NCBI GenBank assembly: GCA_946902875.1
Contig: OX336340.1
Span: 8,453,739 to 8,517,738 of the forward strand
Direction: 5' to 3'
From: Nematopogon swammerdamellus
Taxonomy: Eukaryota; Arthropoda; Insecta; Lepidoptera; Adelidae
DNA length: 64,000 nt
Position 1 is the first letter of the stretch. Every line of letters begins with the position of its first letter. This document shows positions 44,654 to 55,280 of the stretch, one piece after another. The position numbers and the translations under genes are program-made. The notes below the pieces were generated by a model. The model had not been told where the DNA came from, did no database searches, and was given only the letters and a program-made list of their open reading frames with translations.

Positions 44654-44792
44654 ATAAATTTGTAGCTTAAGTACAAATTTATCTGCGTTGGGAGTCACGG
44701 GGACTGGCGATGGATAAATATCGTATGGACCGAGGGTCCATACGAATTTAGTGGGGCCAGTTCCACAAACCCCTTCAAAAGGGGTCAATAAA
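44654..44792 (+). terminator. Three consecutive hairpins ending at AATAAA (candidate R 3' end)
   Basis: Stems: ATAAATTTGTA / TACAAATTTAT (44654-44682), TCGTATGGACC / GGTCCATACGA with a 3-nt loop (44721-44745), and CCCCTT / AAGGGG (44770-44784). AATAAA follows at 44787-44792 with a GT-rich GTTTGTATTGTTG downstream element. This is a strong candidate for the polyadenylation region. The same set is in the 3' LTR at 63019-63157. Confidence 0.65.
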
Positions 44793-45116
44793 AGTTTGTA
44801 TTGTTGAAGTTCTAAAATTTAGAAGAAAATATAAAATAATAGATTTCATCTATTGAACAGCACAACAAAATTAAGCTATCAAGTAATACATTGATCATAA
44901 TTTAATAATAACAATAACACAAACATCAGAACACTTTCATTTTGAATTTTGGCGGGTCTCACAAGCTCGCAAGCGAGGTACGTGAGCGCGCTGTCGAAGC
45001 GTGCACATAGAACACAGAGGGAAACCAGAAGGGTTTAATGACTATAGATGAATGAGCAATTAGTTTGGTAAGTGCTTTAATGTTGATATTAGAATTTACT
45101 AGAATAGATTTAGGAA

Positions 45117-45341
45117 ATGAGAGTTAGTACTCTGAGTTATTACGGTACACAACGGCTTCCTGAAAAGGAAGTAATAATTGGGTCCATTTTACAGGAATTA
45201 TGTGTACGAATTAGCGACACTGTTTCTGACAAACCTAGAGATCACTTGAAAGTTATACGCTGGCCATATTTCGATTCTTTATATTCTAGTTGTTCTAGAG
45301 CTAAAGAGTTGATTTTTGATAATTCTGCCTTTAATATCTAA
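45117..45341 (+). CDS. Small ORF in U5 (74 codons), truncated in the 3' LTR
   Basis: An ATG frame ending TAA 45339-45341 with protein-like composition (QRLPEKEVIIGSILQELCVR and later DHLKVIRWPYFDSLYSSCS). It is upstream of the primer-binding site, so in genomic RNA it would be leader sequence. In the 3' LTR one T-to-A change (45310 versus 63675) turns Leu into a stop. No family is recognised. May be a uORF or chance. Confidence 0.3.
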   Translation: MRVSTLSYYGTQRLPEKEVIIGSILQELCVRISDTVSDKPRDHLKVIRWPYFDSLYSSCSRAKELIFDNSAFNI

Positions 45342-45377
45342 GGAAAAACAATAGGTATAGGGGAGAGGTTATTACAG

Positions 45378-45391
45378 TGGTGCCGTGACTC
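45378..45391 (+). promoter_or_regulatory. Primer-binding site (tRNA-His type)
   Basis: TGGTGCCGTGACTC starts 1 nt after the LTR ...TTACA|G. It is the complement of GAGTCACGGCACCA, the 3' end of animal tRNA-His (acceptor GTCACGGCA plus CCA). The match is 14 of 14, and complementarity then stops. Strong support for LTR polarity. Confidence 0.8.
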
Positions 45392-45497
45392 AGTGATGAA
45401 GAAAGAAAGAGGGGTTTAAAAAAGGAAAAAAAAAAAATAATACAATTTAAGGAGAAATTAATTTTTTTTTACCACGTCCAGTTTTGTGGTCACGGCG

Positions 45498-45640
45498 CAG
45501 GTTATTACAGTAGTGCGCGTGACCAGCATATAAAAAAAAATTATGTAAAAATAAGTTCTTTTTTTAGTTATAGTAGTGTTATCATAAATCCATGGAATTC
45601 TAAGGTCCAGGTACGAAAGTTATCGCGGGTGTGCCCGTGA
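45498..45640 (+). repeat. Duplicated LTR-end/PBS-like sequence and leader 16-mer
   Basis: AGGTTATTACAGTAGTGCGC, then GTGACCAGCAT (45498-45529) repeats the true LTR/PBS junction at 45367-45391 with changes. It resembles the fly-type tRNA-His complement TGGTGCCGTGACCAGG. A third PBS-like GTGCCCGTGACCA is at 45631-45643, next to the 16-mer CCAGGTACGAAAGTTA (45607-45622). A partial duplication of the leader is the simplest explanation. Confidence 0.6.
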
Positions 45641-45643
45641 CCA

Positions 45644-46030
45644 TGGTTTAGGAAAGTTTAAAATGTGTAGATATATATATATAAACGTTTTGTAATGGTC
45701 TGACACGAGAAATCTTATTATTTTGTGCCAAAACGTAATTTGCGAGCGAATTGTATGGTTACGATTCGTAATGTAAGTCTAGGCGTGCCCAGTCTACTGC
45801 CAGTAAACATCGGAGCAGTTTCCAGCAGATGACATCTAACTATGGTTTGGTCCATAGCAACAATGTGAGTTATTCCATTATCCGGCGAGATACAAAATAA
45901 GTGTTTCTTTTCAGAGGGAAAATGTTGTACGTAATTGTGAAATGAATTACATGACCTACGCAATTACATCGTCATAAGTATGTTATTATCCATTTATTAT
46001 AAAAAGAAATTTTAATGTCACTTGCATAAT
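45644..46030. other. Internal region, nothing recognised
   Basis: An AT-rich stretch (TATATATATATAAACG at 45671-45686) and a minus-strand 81-codon frame (45718-45963) without motif. Confidence 0.4.
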
Positions 46031-46032
46031 GA

Positions 46033-46191
46033 TTATTTGTTCTATGGAAAAGTGGAACTGGAGAATTATTGATTGATGAGCGCTTGGCCAAGGCCACAGA
46101 ATACTTGCGGGCGCAGGGCTACCAAATTTTTGAAAGACTAGTGTGGACTGGTTTTAAAGATGAAGCATGTTTGGGTGCATTGTGTGTTTAG
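46033..46191 (+). pseudogene. Short protein-like remnant of unknown family
   Basis: Between a TGA (46030-46032) and a TAG (46189-46191) the frame reads LWKSGTGELLIDERLAKATE, then LRAQGYQIFERLVWTG and FKDEACLGALCV, with very protein-like composition and no ATG. In another frame just after, HCVFREIRAKGFGKFN (within 46160-46555) may continue it after a frameshift. It could be a relic of a coding region lost by this element. No domain is recognised. Confidence 0.35.
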
Positions 46192-47590
46192 AGAAATTCG
46201 TGCTAAAGGGTTTGGGAAGTTTAATCTGACTTATTTAATTATATTGTTCAAAAAAAAAAAAAAAGGGGAAATAGGAAATAATAATAATATGTGGTGCACG
46301 GAGTCGTATTATACAGATGTTGTTTATGTATGTGTCACATTATGCATTGAATTGTTTTGGAATAAAACAAACAGATACCAAAGTCCCTGTAGAGCAGCGC
46401 CGGTTGCTCTATTTGCCTGGTTTGTCGGAGGGGGAAGCGTGTGTTGTGTGTATGTATGTATGATTTCTATTACTTTGTTATTATGTGGAAATTACAATCA
46501 CGAAATTTGGAGTAAGAAGGTGGAATATTTTTGGCAACCCTACACAAGTTTGTAAATTTCGTGTTGATTAGGCCCATGAGGAGAGAACCATGGTCAAGAA
46601 AGATTGATTTATGGGTGCACGTGTTGTACTGTTTGTGTTTGATCATTAGTTTCGTTGGGCGTAAGTGTACGAATGACTCTTATCTCTTTCCCACTAGTAT
46701 AAAGTGTATGCAATGCAAGTAAGAGTTAGAACGAGACAGTAGACTAGAGCGCTATTTTAGACTTGCTCTTCTAGTGGGGTATGAATGAGAGAGAGGGAGA
46801 TACGACTTATATACGAGACTAACAAAAGTTAGAGAATTTAGCCACGTGATCGGTGCAGGTGTTCGGTTTAGACAAAAAAAATGGAGAAGCGCGTGGTTTA
46901 GCTCAGATTGCTAATGCATTGATGCTTGTCTGGTTTGTGTACATTGGTAAAAGAGTGGAATGAATATTGGTATATATATAATTGTCAGAGGAAATGAAAT
47001 AGCAGTGCTGAGAAAGAAAAAAAAAATTTTTTTTTTCATGTTTAGGTAAACGAAATGAATAGTGAATGATGAGTAGGTAAATGTATGTTAGATTTTACTG
47101 TTAATTTTTTGGGTAATTTGTGTATTTTTAAATGTGTGCTTAATAAACTGTGCGAGTATCATACCACAGTGGATGTTTGTATATGAAATGGTTTTACTTG
47201 ATTGAGAATAAATCAATACATATTGATTTATTACTTCGTGACTTTATGTGTTGCTGTGCGATAAGACGACGGACTAGCCACCTCTCGTTTTGTCATGACT
47301 TACTCGAATGTTGTACAGACGGATGCGTTTTGTACTGTCGTGCGTAGTTACTGGAAAAAGTGTCGCAACTGTACTTGCGACGTGCTACACCTCAGTGGTG
47401 AGTAGCTGTGACAACGTGTCTTTCGTTTTGTTGAAGATAAAGATTACATATTTATCTAGTATGAATGTTTGTGTACGGTTTGACTGGATGGATTGTCAAC
47501 GCACGTTGACTAGACCGTTTTGATCATTTTGTGACGCTGGGACATACGCTCATTGGACGGATTGTTGTTATCTTAACATGATTCAAGTAT
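46192..47590. other. Internal region without recognised gene
   Basis: AT/GT-rich. Contains AGCGCCGGTTGCTCTATTTG (46397-46416), related to GGCACCGGTTGCTCTGCTTG at 52050-52069. Also contains an inverted CTCTTTCCCACTAGT/CTAGTGGGGTATGA pair (46684-46698 and 46772-46786), and homopolymer A (46250-46263) and T runs. Open frames have no motifs. Confidence 0.4.
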
Positions 47591-47591
47591 A

Positions 47592-47815
47592 CTATGCGGA
47601 GACTCTGTTGAATTGATGACCGAGCAGGGCGTAGCTCGCGCGCGCGTCCTGCGGGCGCGGAGACAGAGTTCGCAACACCATCACGCCGTTGGAGGTGCGG
47701 CGTGGTTGGCGAAGTAATTGAGGAATGGGAAGGCCATTAGCGATGTTAACAGTAGTACGGTTCTTCTGTTGTGTCAAGTATCTCGTCGGGAAAACAATGC
47801 GCAGAAAATACAATT
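47592..47815 (+). repeat. LTR-derived segment inside the interior
   Basis: CGCGCGCGTCCTGCGGGCGC, GGAGACAGAGTTCGC and ACACCATCACGCCGTTGGAG parallel the U3 GC block at 40815-40880 (CGCGCGTCTTGCGGGCGCGG ... TATCATCACGCCGTTTGAG). It is diverged, so older than the insertion itself. Confidence 0.65.
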
Positions 47816-48350
47816 TATTTTGTCATGCACTAAGTCTTGAGATGTGTATGGGTTGAGTGATCGGCGTTGTGCCTCGGTTAATATAGTATTAAGCGGCATA
47901 GCATAGAATATTACAAGTTGTAGGATGCAGGTTGGTGCACAAAAAGCGAATGAGGAAATCGTTTTGCGGAGCCTACGCTGTCTGCTTGTATGTCTGCCTG
48001 TTCTACTAAAGTTGAAATTTGTTTCAGGGTAAATGTAGAGTTCTGTAGAATGGTTGTGTCTGTCCGTTCTACTAGAATTGACAGTTAATTCGGAAGGAAT
48101 GAGGAGTTCTGTAATAAGCGTATGTAGATTTTGTTTCTGTCAGTACTCCTGGAGTGCAATTGAGGGTTTTATTGTTGTGCTGTGTCATTGTAAAGCATTG
48201 GGATGCTATGAGTTCGTTTTACGTCCGGTTCTATAGTGCCACTTAAACATTAATAATATGAACATGCCGGCTACAGCGTCAGAAACTTGCAGTTTCATAA
48301 GAACAAATGAGAGGCCGGACGGTTACAATTTGGAATTGTCGCCAGGCGAG

Positions 48351-48710
48351 GCGAATTTGTTGGGGCGCATCGGGAGATTTTTTTACTGATGAATTAAAAA
48401 ACTTTTATCAAGTAATATGTTAAGAAGAGAGTATAGTTCTACGATAATATATAGGAGTGATTGTGAGTGAGGCGGAACTTTGCGGATGACGAATCGCGCT
48501 TTGTAGGGAAAGAAAAAAAAAAAACGAACTTGCGATGTTTTGCTTCTTGCGAATTTGTTGGGGCGCATCGGGAGATTTTTTTACTGAAGAATTAAAATTT
48601 TATCAAGTAATATGTTGTGAAGAGAGAGTAGTTTTATGCTAGTAGAAAGGGGTGACTGTGCGTGAGGCGAAACTCTGCGGATGGCGAGTGACGGACTGGC
48701 CACTTCTCAC
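48351..48710 (+). repeat. ~198-bp tandem duplication
   Basis: GCGAATTTGTTGGGGCGCAT, CGGGAGATTTTTTTACTGA, ATCAAGTAATATGTT and GTGAGGCG-AACT-TGCGGATG recur at 48549 onward. The second copy ends with GACGGACTGGCCACTTCTC, also seen at 47270-47288 (GACGGACTAGCCACCTCTC). Confidence 0.8.
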
Positions 48711-51700
48711 TTTGGCACGGTTATACTGTTAGGTAGTGCGGGAAAAGGACCCTGTATCTTGTTGCAATGTGAAGGTTGACTTGCCTGGATGCAGCATGTT
48801 GGTATGTGTGGGAGATAGGTTTTATGGATGCCATGTCGGAGTGTTGGTTATCTGTGGAATTGAATATACGTTAGTGTGGTCAGCAGTATAACGCTGTTTA
48901 TTTCACTGCTTGAGATGTGGGTTGGAATAAAATATATATATCAGTTTGTGATTGTATGTATTTGTCAAGCAGTAATGTATATAATTGGCTGTAGAGCAGA
49001 AGTTTGATATTAGATGTAACGTTTCAGCTAATTAGAACATTATAATTGTGCCAATTAATATAGATAATGGAAGGGACTACAGTTTTACAACGATTCAGAA
49101 AGATGAAGTTAAAAGTGTTTGTTGAAAATCAAGCAAGAAGGCTATTAAGCGCCTAGTCCGAGGCGACACGCAATAGAATTACTAGTTGATGGTTTGTTGC
49201 GGTGTGTTGTCGAAGGCGTATTTCACTATCAAACAGTGTAGATCCATTTTATCAACTTAGTTATGAATTGGAAATGTTGGATGGTATGTATTTGAGGAAG
49301 TATGTTTGAGCTAATGTAGGTATATGGATTCCGTGTTAACTGAAGTCATATATTTTGTGTATGGGAACGAAGCATAAATATTTGTCTAGTTGTATGAGTT
49401 TGTTCATTTTATAAAAGCGAGTACATGGATATATTAGTATTTATGTATTCTTACAACGTGATTGGGAGTTAGAAGATAAGATAGTCGTATCTTGTCTCAC
49501 TAACATTATTGGGGAAATTGAATGGATGTGATGACGGTCTAATAGAAAACGTATGCATTAACTTTTCTATGTAGAAATTCAATTCTGAAGATGTGTATTA
49601 TTGGATTCCATTAATTATCTTATGTCAACGTATTGACTGGAAGTGGAGGTTTTCCTATATTAAGTATCCTGTCTGCGGATGTCGGAGCAAGACACTGTTG
49701 TCCAGAAAAAATTTTTTGCCTGACGTACTCAGCCCATTGCCACTGGAGGTGGACAGTAGATGTTGCCTGTTTTATGGGTCGGTTGTATGTGAGCTGTTTG
49801 CTTGTGAAAATTACGTGAATGAAGGGGTGGGTCTAAGAGTTGCCGGAAATAATACATTGGTGCCACCATTTTGAATAGAGGATTGATGCGGCTGTATGGT
49901 TGATTCGAGTTTGGTTCAGTTCAGTGTGGCCAGCATTAACGGGGTAGGTAGGCATTCGTGTGAAACCTGTTCCGCCAAATTATTAGAGCAAATAGCTTAG
50001 ATATTATAAGTAGATTATTAATTTAATTTAAATACGATTTAGATTTTGAAAAGAATGAAGTGAGGTCGTATATTGGCCGGTCATTCATTATATTCACACA
50101 AGATGCAAAACCGTGGCGGCATTTCAGTTCTAGGCTTTCTGAGAATCAATATGCGATTGGATAATCATTTAAATGTGGATGTTATAGAAAAGCTTTATAG
50201 AAAATCCATACTCCAAACTGATCTTCTTATGTGGAAATCTGTAAAATGATAAAACTAGTATGAAATGCCGGGATATTTAATTCCACATTTTATCTTGAAA
50301 ATCATTTAAAAATGGATAATTCCATATAAATGGTAACGTTGCTGTGGTTGTGTATTAACTGACTCAGGGCGCCCGGTTCAAAAATATTTGAAGGAATATG
50401 GATCTTATCGCGAACAATAAGAACCATTGCTAGTGTTTGTTTTGCTTTCACAGCGTAAGGGGACCAGACTTGCGTACTAAAACAAATAAGTACCAACCTT
50501 ACGGAGTGAATTTCGGAGTAAATCCGAAAAGGAGAAAAAAAAAAAGGGGAAAGAAAATAAGTCGAATGGAGAAAGATTTGGTAGGGTACTCAAATACTCA
50601 AGAACCCGGGAAAATGGGAAAAGAAGGAAAAAGGAAAAAAAATTTAAAATTAGGAAATAAACATACCCACAGTTCACAATGTTCACATCATAGTGACATC
50701 TGAAAGGAAGTGGTTAAGAGGCAGGGAGGGAGTGAGGGGTTATGAAAAATGCTTAATGATTTTGCAGAAGCAAATTATACTTATACAATACTAGTATTAT
50801 GTTTGGAAGTGAGTTTTGCGAAACATGGAGTATTCTATTTACTTGCCATCTATTGGTGTATTAGTGAAGTTTTGACATTACAACGTAGAAAATTTTGTTG
50901 GGCATTGTTATACATAGAGAGATAGGTGTCGCTGGAACAAAATAATTATATTTAAAATTCAAATTAAACTTTTCCTCCCTTTTACAAAAGTAAACATCAG
51001 GGCCCCTGCCGTGCTGGTTTCGCTCGCACGACGAGTTCGGGTTGCGTTCGACTCGATCGATCGCACGAAGCAAATTATTTTGGTACCGGCGTACGGGTGA
51101 GTGCGCATGCGAATGTTGTACAGGTGACGAAATTATCGAGCGAGTGTCGATCCACCAATCTTGCCACTATTAAATTTTACTAAATGTATTATGCTACCTA
51201 GAATGCAAAGCGCTCATTTTGTCAGGTATCAAACGGTCAATATAGTATGTATACTATTTGTCAGAATCTTTATGTTAATTAAAAGAGGAAAAAGAGTATT
51301 GACTAAATTGAAAACGCGTATAAATTGAACACCTCGATATTTAAGAGTAGCTATTTAGTATTGGTAAAAATTACATCGTGGTAACACACGTGATGTTGGT
51401 TGTCGGTCGGTCAGCCAGTTGTGTGAGTGATGATGACAATCATTTTGAATCTCTTCCCCTCAACCCTCCGCCTTTCCTCCAGCCATATTACCTAGCCACA
51501 AAAATACCCCGATAACGGTACTAACGAGGTGAGACCGCGGTGAAGTGCGGAGGAAAGCGCATTTATTCGAGGAGAGGAGGTGCCTAGCCTATAATGCCTA
51601 TATAGAAATTCCGACGGGTAATACATAGCTGTAGATACCTAACTATCTAAAAATAAATAACTCCTGTATGTACCTATCTATTATTATCATACTTGGTTAT

Positions 51701-52840
51701 ACACTATAGCTCCACTACCGGTCACCTATAATTTAGTTACATAGGTAGGTACATACTTAGATAGGCACTGTCAAATTGATATGAGTCGTGTACTTAGAAC
51801 ACAAGACTTTATTTAGCATTAACAACGGTACCGTGCATGTGAGCCGGTCGGTATTAATGATAGTGGCCCCGCTGCGTTTCTCCCCGTGCGTGTAGAGGAG
51901 GAGGAGGCTGGGGTGCGGGGAACATGATGCCGTGCTGAGGGGCGGCGGGCTGGCCCCTGTCGCATTGTCGTGGTCCTTCCGCCGAGTCGTGCGGAGGGGT
52001 GGGTCTTCGTGCTTGCTTGCTGCTTGAAGTGGTTGGGTGTGTGTGGCGCGGCACCGGTTGCTCTGCTTGCCCCGGTTGTCGGGTTGATGGTCGGAATGTG
52101 GCGTGTGGTATGTGTGGTATGTGTGGTGTGTTGTGTGTGTGTGTGTGTGCCTAGGTACAGACTTTATTCTTATTTTATTTTAGTGATAGGTACATAAGTA
52201 CCTACTTGTATTTTATCTATAATATTTGAGTGAATACTTAATGAATGAAGGAATGAACAACTTGTAGATAGAATAATACATGTTTAAATACCTCTACACT
52301 AGATTCAAAGAAGGGAATCAATAATTTGGCATGTGATCAACCTTGAGACTTTCTAAACTGTCGCAGGGGATGATCAAAATCAATCAAGTGTTTGAGTGAG
52401 CGTATACGTCAAGATGACTCGAAGTCCGAGTTCACATTTCGTGCAACTTTGCCAATGACTGTCAAAATGTGGTGGAAAGACGTTCGAGTTCGAGTAGACC
52501 ACGAGACCGTTTCGTGCACTCACTCACTTGTACATTTGACAGATACGACGGTGCCATTTATACCTACTCGTTCACTTTGCTCGAGCTCGTCGATCGAGTG
52601 GAATTACCACGGTCGGGCTGCTGAGTGTATAGCCTATTAATTGATAATGTTAAAAGTATGAGAGTTACATTAATCCGAATTAGTTTAAATTTATATTATT
52701 TATTTAAGGTTTACCATAACTAAAGATCTTGAACTTGCTCATTGATGAGTATTTTGAAAGGTAAAGTGACAGCGTAAAGTTTCGGCACGAATGTGTTTAT
52801 ATATTTTGTAGGGGGTCTTATATAAATACCTTGGTTCGTA
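48711..52840. other. Internal region without recognised gene
   Basis: About 4 kb of mostly GT-rich plus strand. A 93-codon ATG frame at 49593-49874 (ending VAGNNTLVPPF) has mixed composition but no motif. A (GT)n run with GTATGTGTGG variants lies at 52108-52149. GATAGTGGCCCCGCTGCGTT (51859-51878) weakly resembles the start of SINE family S2. Purine-rich 50500-50650 gives low-complexity Lys-rich frames. Nothing else is supported. Confidence 0.4.
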
Positions 52841-52895
52841 TTAGTCGGCAGCGGCCTGTGTCAGACTGCTGCTGGACGTGGGCATTTCCAGGGGT
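52841..52895 (-). repeat. Possible nested LINE-tail relic
   Basis: The minus strand reads GGAAATGCCCACGTCCAGCA, then GCAGTCTGACACAGGCCGCTG, similar to the LINE ending at 30545-30585. Short and diverged. Confidence 0.35.
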
Positions 52896-54600
52896 TTCCC
52901 ACCTCGCTCGGTGTTTCACTTTAATTTTATTCTGCTCTTGCCTACCTATGGGGTTATAGGTGCACTTAACTGAAGGAGGAGCGTTCCATTTTATGCTTAG
53001 GCGTGGTCGACGATCGGGCGTCTGTCTGCTACAGAGTATCGGATAAACGACGAATGTGCTCGGACACTGCATATGATTGCGCAACATTTGTTGGAATGAA
53101 ATTATGGATATTTATTTATATCTGTATGTGTAAGATTGTTTGGATAACTTTTGTTGTAATTGGGCGTTGCCAATGGACGAGCATACTAGAGAAGTAATGG
53201 GTATGCATTCTGAGTGAACGGTTCCGGACGAATGAATGTGTGAGGGGATGATCAGTGCCTGAAACTTTTGAAGTTCGTTACTTCCAGGAATTCATAACGG
53301 AAAGTGTGAATTGGTAAAAGTTTGAATCGAGGTTAAATGATAATTTCTCACAGAATAGTTTGTGAAGTGGAATTGTAAGGGGTATTACGGGGTTTGAGTG
53401 ATTTAGGGGATTAGGCATTGGATGGGTACTTGCTGAAAAAAAAAAAAAAAACGGAGGTAGATTTTAAAAAAAAAAAAAAAGAGGGAAATTTTAAGAGTTA
53501 GTTGTGCAATTAGACCGGTTAATTGCATCGGTTGCGGAGTCCGTGGTGTTGTCCGTAGCATAGTATGGATGTGGTGCCACGTTGGTGCTATTCTTTGGTC
53601 GATTATTAATTTTAAATTTTCCAAATTCCAATAGAACTTAGACTAGGTAAGCATTCGTTGCATGATAAACTTGGGTTTAAGTCTGAAGAGGAGACTCAGA
53701 TGCATGCTGTTATCCAAATTTACAGAATGAATTTCAGATGCGGATGTGTTTATTCTTGAAAGCAAATTCAAGAACCAGTTCAACAATTGAACGAGGAATA
53801 TAATCACAAGTTGTGACAATTGAATAATAATATATGTTGCATGACGTTTTGAAATAAGTAATATTAAGTATATGTGAATATACGAATAATGGTTAGTATA
53901 AAATTGCGTTTTGGCACAAAATATTATAAAATCACTTTAATATGATAATTTAAAAGAATTAAACCACCCCGCTACTGTAGCTTTATTGATTAACTTTAAG
54001 AAGTTAGACTGTTTGTTTGGGGATCGATATTGTCTCGGATTTGGAAAAAAAAAAAAATGAGAAGCATCGATTTCTAAGCAATGCTTGGCGTTCTTTGTCT
54101 ATGCTATAAGTAGAATATTTGCTTGCAGCAAAGCGAAATAAGAGAAAGAGGAATTCCTGAAAATAGGTCGTGATAATTAAGAAATGAAATCCTAGTAAAA
54201 TAAAAAAAGAATAAATAATAATAATATTTCCAAAACGAAAAAAAAAATTTTTGCTATAAAATTAAAGTAAAATTGTTAAAATTGATAAAATAAGTTACTA
54301 AACACTAACAAAACTTAATCAATTCATATAATACAAACAACATTTTAAGTTAATCACATTGAAAAAGAGAAAACAGGGATTCCCAAGTTTCTTTAAAGAA
54401 ACTACATATAGGAAATTCTATTCAAAAAAATTCTAAGTTAAAATAAAGACAACACAAGCATTATTCTACACTTAAAAATTTATAATGGCATAGACAAATA
54501 ATATTATTATATGCTAAATTACTATTTTGTTCTGAAACCAAATAATTAGAAATTAATTATAAATTAAAAAATTTGCAGATTTAAGAAGAATTCACACATA
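52896..54600. other. Internal region, increasingly A-rich, no recognised gene
   Basis: Contains A14-A15 runs (53436-53450, 53466-53480), then AT-rich sequence with many stops up to the coding-like ORF. Confidence 0.4.
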
Positions 54601-54661
54601 TACAAGACATTATACAACATTCAGACATAAATTTACAAATAGTACTACATGGACCACACAC

Positions 54662-54931
54662 ATGGAACACGAGCAGCAAAGAAGGGCAAAGAAGGAGGTT
54701 TTGAGAAGATCAGAAAAGAGACATGATGAATCAGAAGGAAATAGAGTCAAAAAGGAAAGAATTAATGCAGTTCCAAGAAGAAGAAGAGAAAGAGGAACAA
54801 TTACTAAAAACAAAAGTCTACAGACTGGACATAACAAAAAGAATGTTAACAATAATGGAAGAAGAACACCAAGAAACAATAGGAACAGCGGAGGAACAGG
54901 AGCCAAAAGTAGGGAGCAGACTTCAACATGA
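54662..54931 (+). CDS. Overlapping basic ORF, 89 aa
   Basis: ATG 54662 to TGA 54929-54931. The first 20 residues look coiled-coil-like, whereas the remainder (RRRRERGTITKNKSLQTGHN, GRRTPRNNRNSGG) is Arg/Asn-rich. That part may be an out-of-frame reading of the purine-rich 168-aa gene. It overlaps 54723-55229 by 209 nt. Either the true N-terminus followed by a frameshift, or chance. Confidence 0.25.
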   Translation: MEHEQQRRAKKEVLRRSEKRHDESEGNRVKKERINAVPRRRRERGTITKNKSLQTGHNKKNVNNNGRRTPRNNRNSGGTGAKSREQTST

Positions 54932-55229
54932 TTTACACAGAAGACAGAAACGGTTGGAGAAAGACATAACGCTTCACAAAAAAAAATCAAATATCAGGAA
55001 AGTCAGGAGAGAGAAACTAATATCAGAATATGAAGGACAACTTCAACAAATCACACAGTTTGTGACGACGGAAATGAATTGGTTGTCCAAACAGAAGAGC
55101 AAGAAACAAGAATCAGACGGGCCTGAGAGAGAAGGATCCATCATCAATCCACAGTCAGATTTGATTCCGGTTATAGAAGACTACATAGACCAGAATTTTA
55201 ACCATATAATTAACACATTGGAGTTTTAA
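54723..55229 (+). CDS. Candidate element-encoded coiled-coil protein, 168 aa
   Basis: The longest protein-like frame of the interior runs from ATG 54723 to TAA 55227-55229. Residues 1-30 are Lys/Glu-rich (EEEEKEEQLL), 30-55 fit alternating heptad patterning, and 60-110 are basic (HRRQKRLEKDITLHKKKSNI, RKVRREKL). The last ~30 residues are uncharged or acidic (PQSDLIPVIEDYIDQNFNHI) and end LEF. No CCHC knuckle, DTG, YxDD or DDE motif is seen. In-frame codons extend upstream to 54705. An overlapping +1-related frame (54662-54931) begins with similarly coiled-coil-like residues (MEHEQQRRAKKEVLRRSEKR), so the original N-terminus may lie there with a frameshift between. A Gag-like structural or RNA-binding role is a guess only. 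The hydrophobic antisense frame (54610-54990) is a shadow. Confidence 0.5.
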   Translation: MMNQKEIESKRKELMQFQEEEEKEEQLLKTKVYRLDITKRMLTIMEEEHQETIGTAEEQEPKVGSRLQHDLHRRQKRLEKDITLHKKKSNIRKVRREKLISEYEGQLQQITQFVTTEMNWLSKQKSKKQESDGPEREGSIINPQSDLIPVIEDYIDQNFNHIINTLEF

Positions 55230-55280
55230 AAGAAAAAAAAACTAAATCTAAACAGATTTCATTAGTAAAGATTTTATTTT

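Larger units (their letters stand above)
40461..45376 (+). repeat. 5' LTR, 4916 bp
   Basis: Starts TGTGATGGAATCACACAAGG and ends GGGAGAGGTTATTACA. Promoter evidence places U3 at 40461-42716 and R from 42717. Hairpins and AATAAA suggest that R ends near 44810, leaving ~570 bp of U5. U3 itself looks like two diverged ~1-kb direct repeats (about 40550-41560 and 41650-42670), each with a GC-rich block followed by the dyad array. Translations of all frames compared across the two LTRs agree, except the one at 45117. Confidence 0.9.

Noticed and set aside
46891..46960. tRNA-like GTGGTTTAGCTCAGATTG
   Set aside because: Only an A-box-like word; no B-box or cloverleaf.
51854..52197. Pro/His-rich and Cys/Val-rich frames near 52 kb
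   Set aside because: Low-complexity readings of GC-rich and (GT)n DNA.
54610..54990. 126-codon hydrophobic minus-strand ORF resembling a membrane protein
   Set aside because: Antisense of a purine-rich Lys/Glu/Arg coding stretch automatically gives Leu/Phe/Ser-rich frames.
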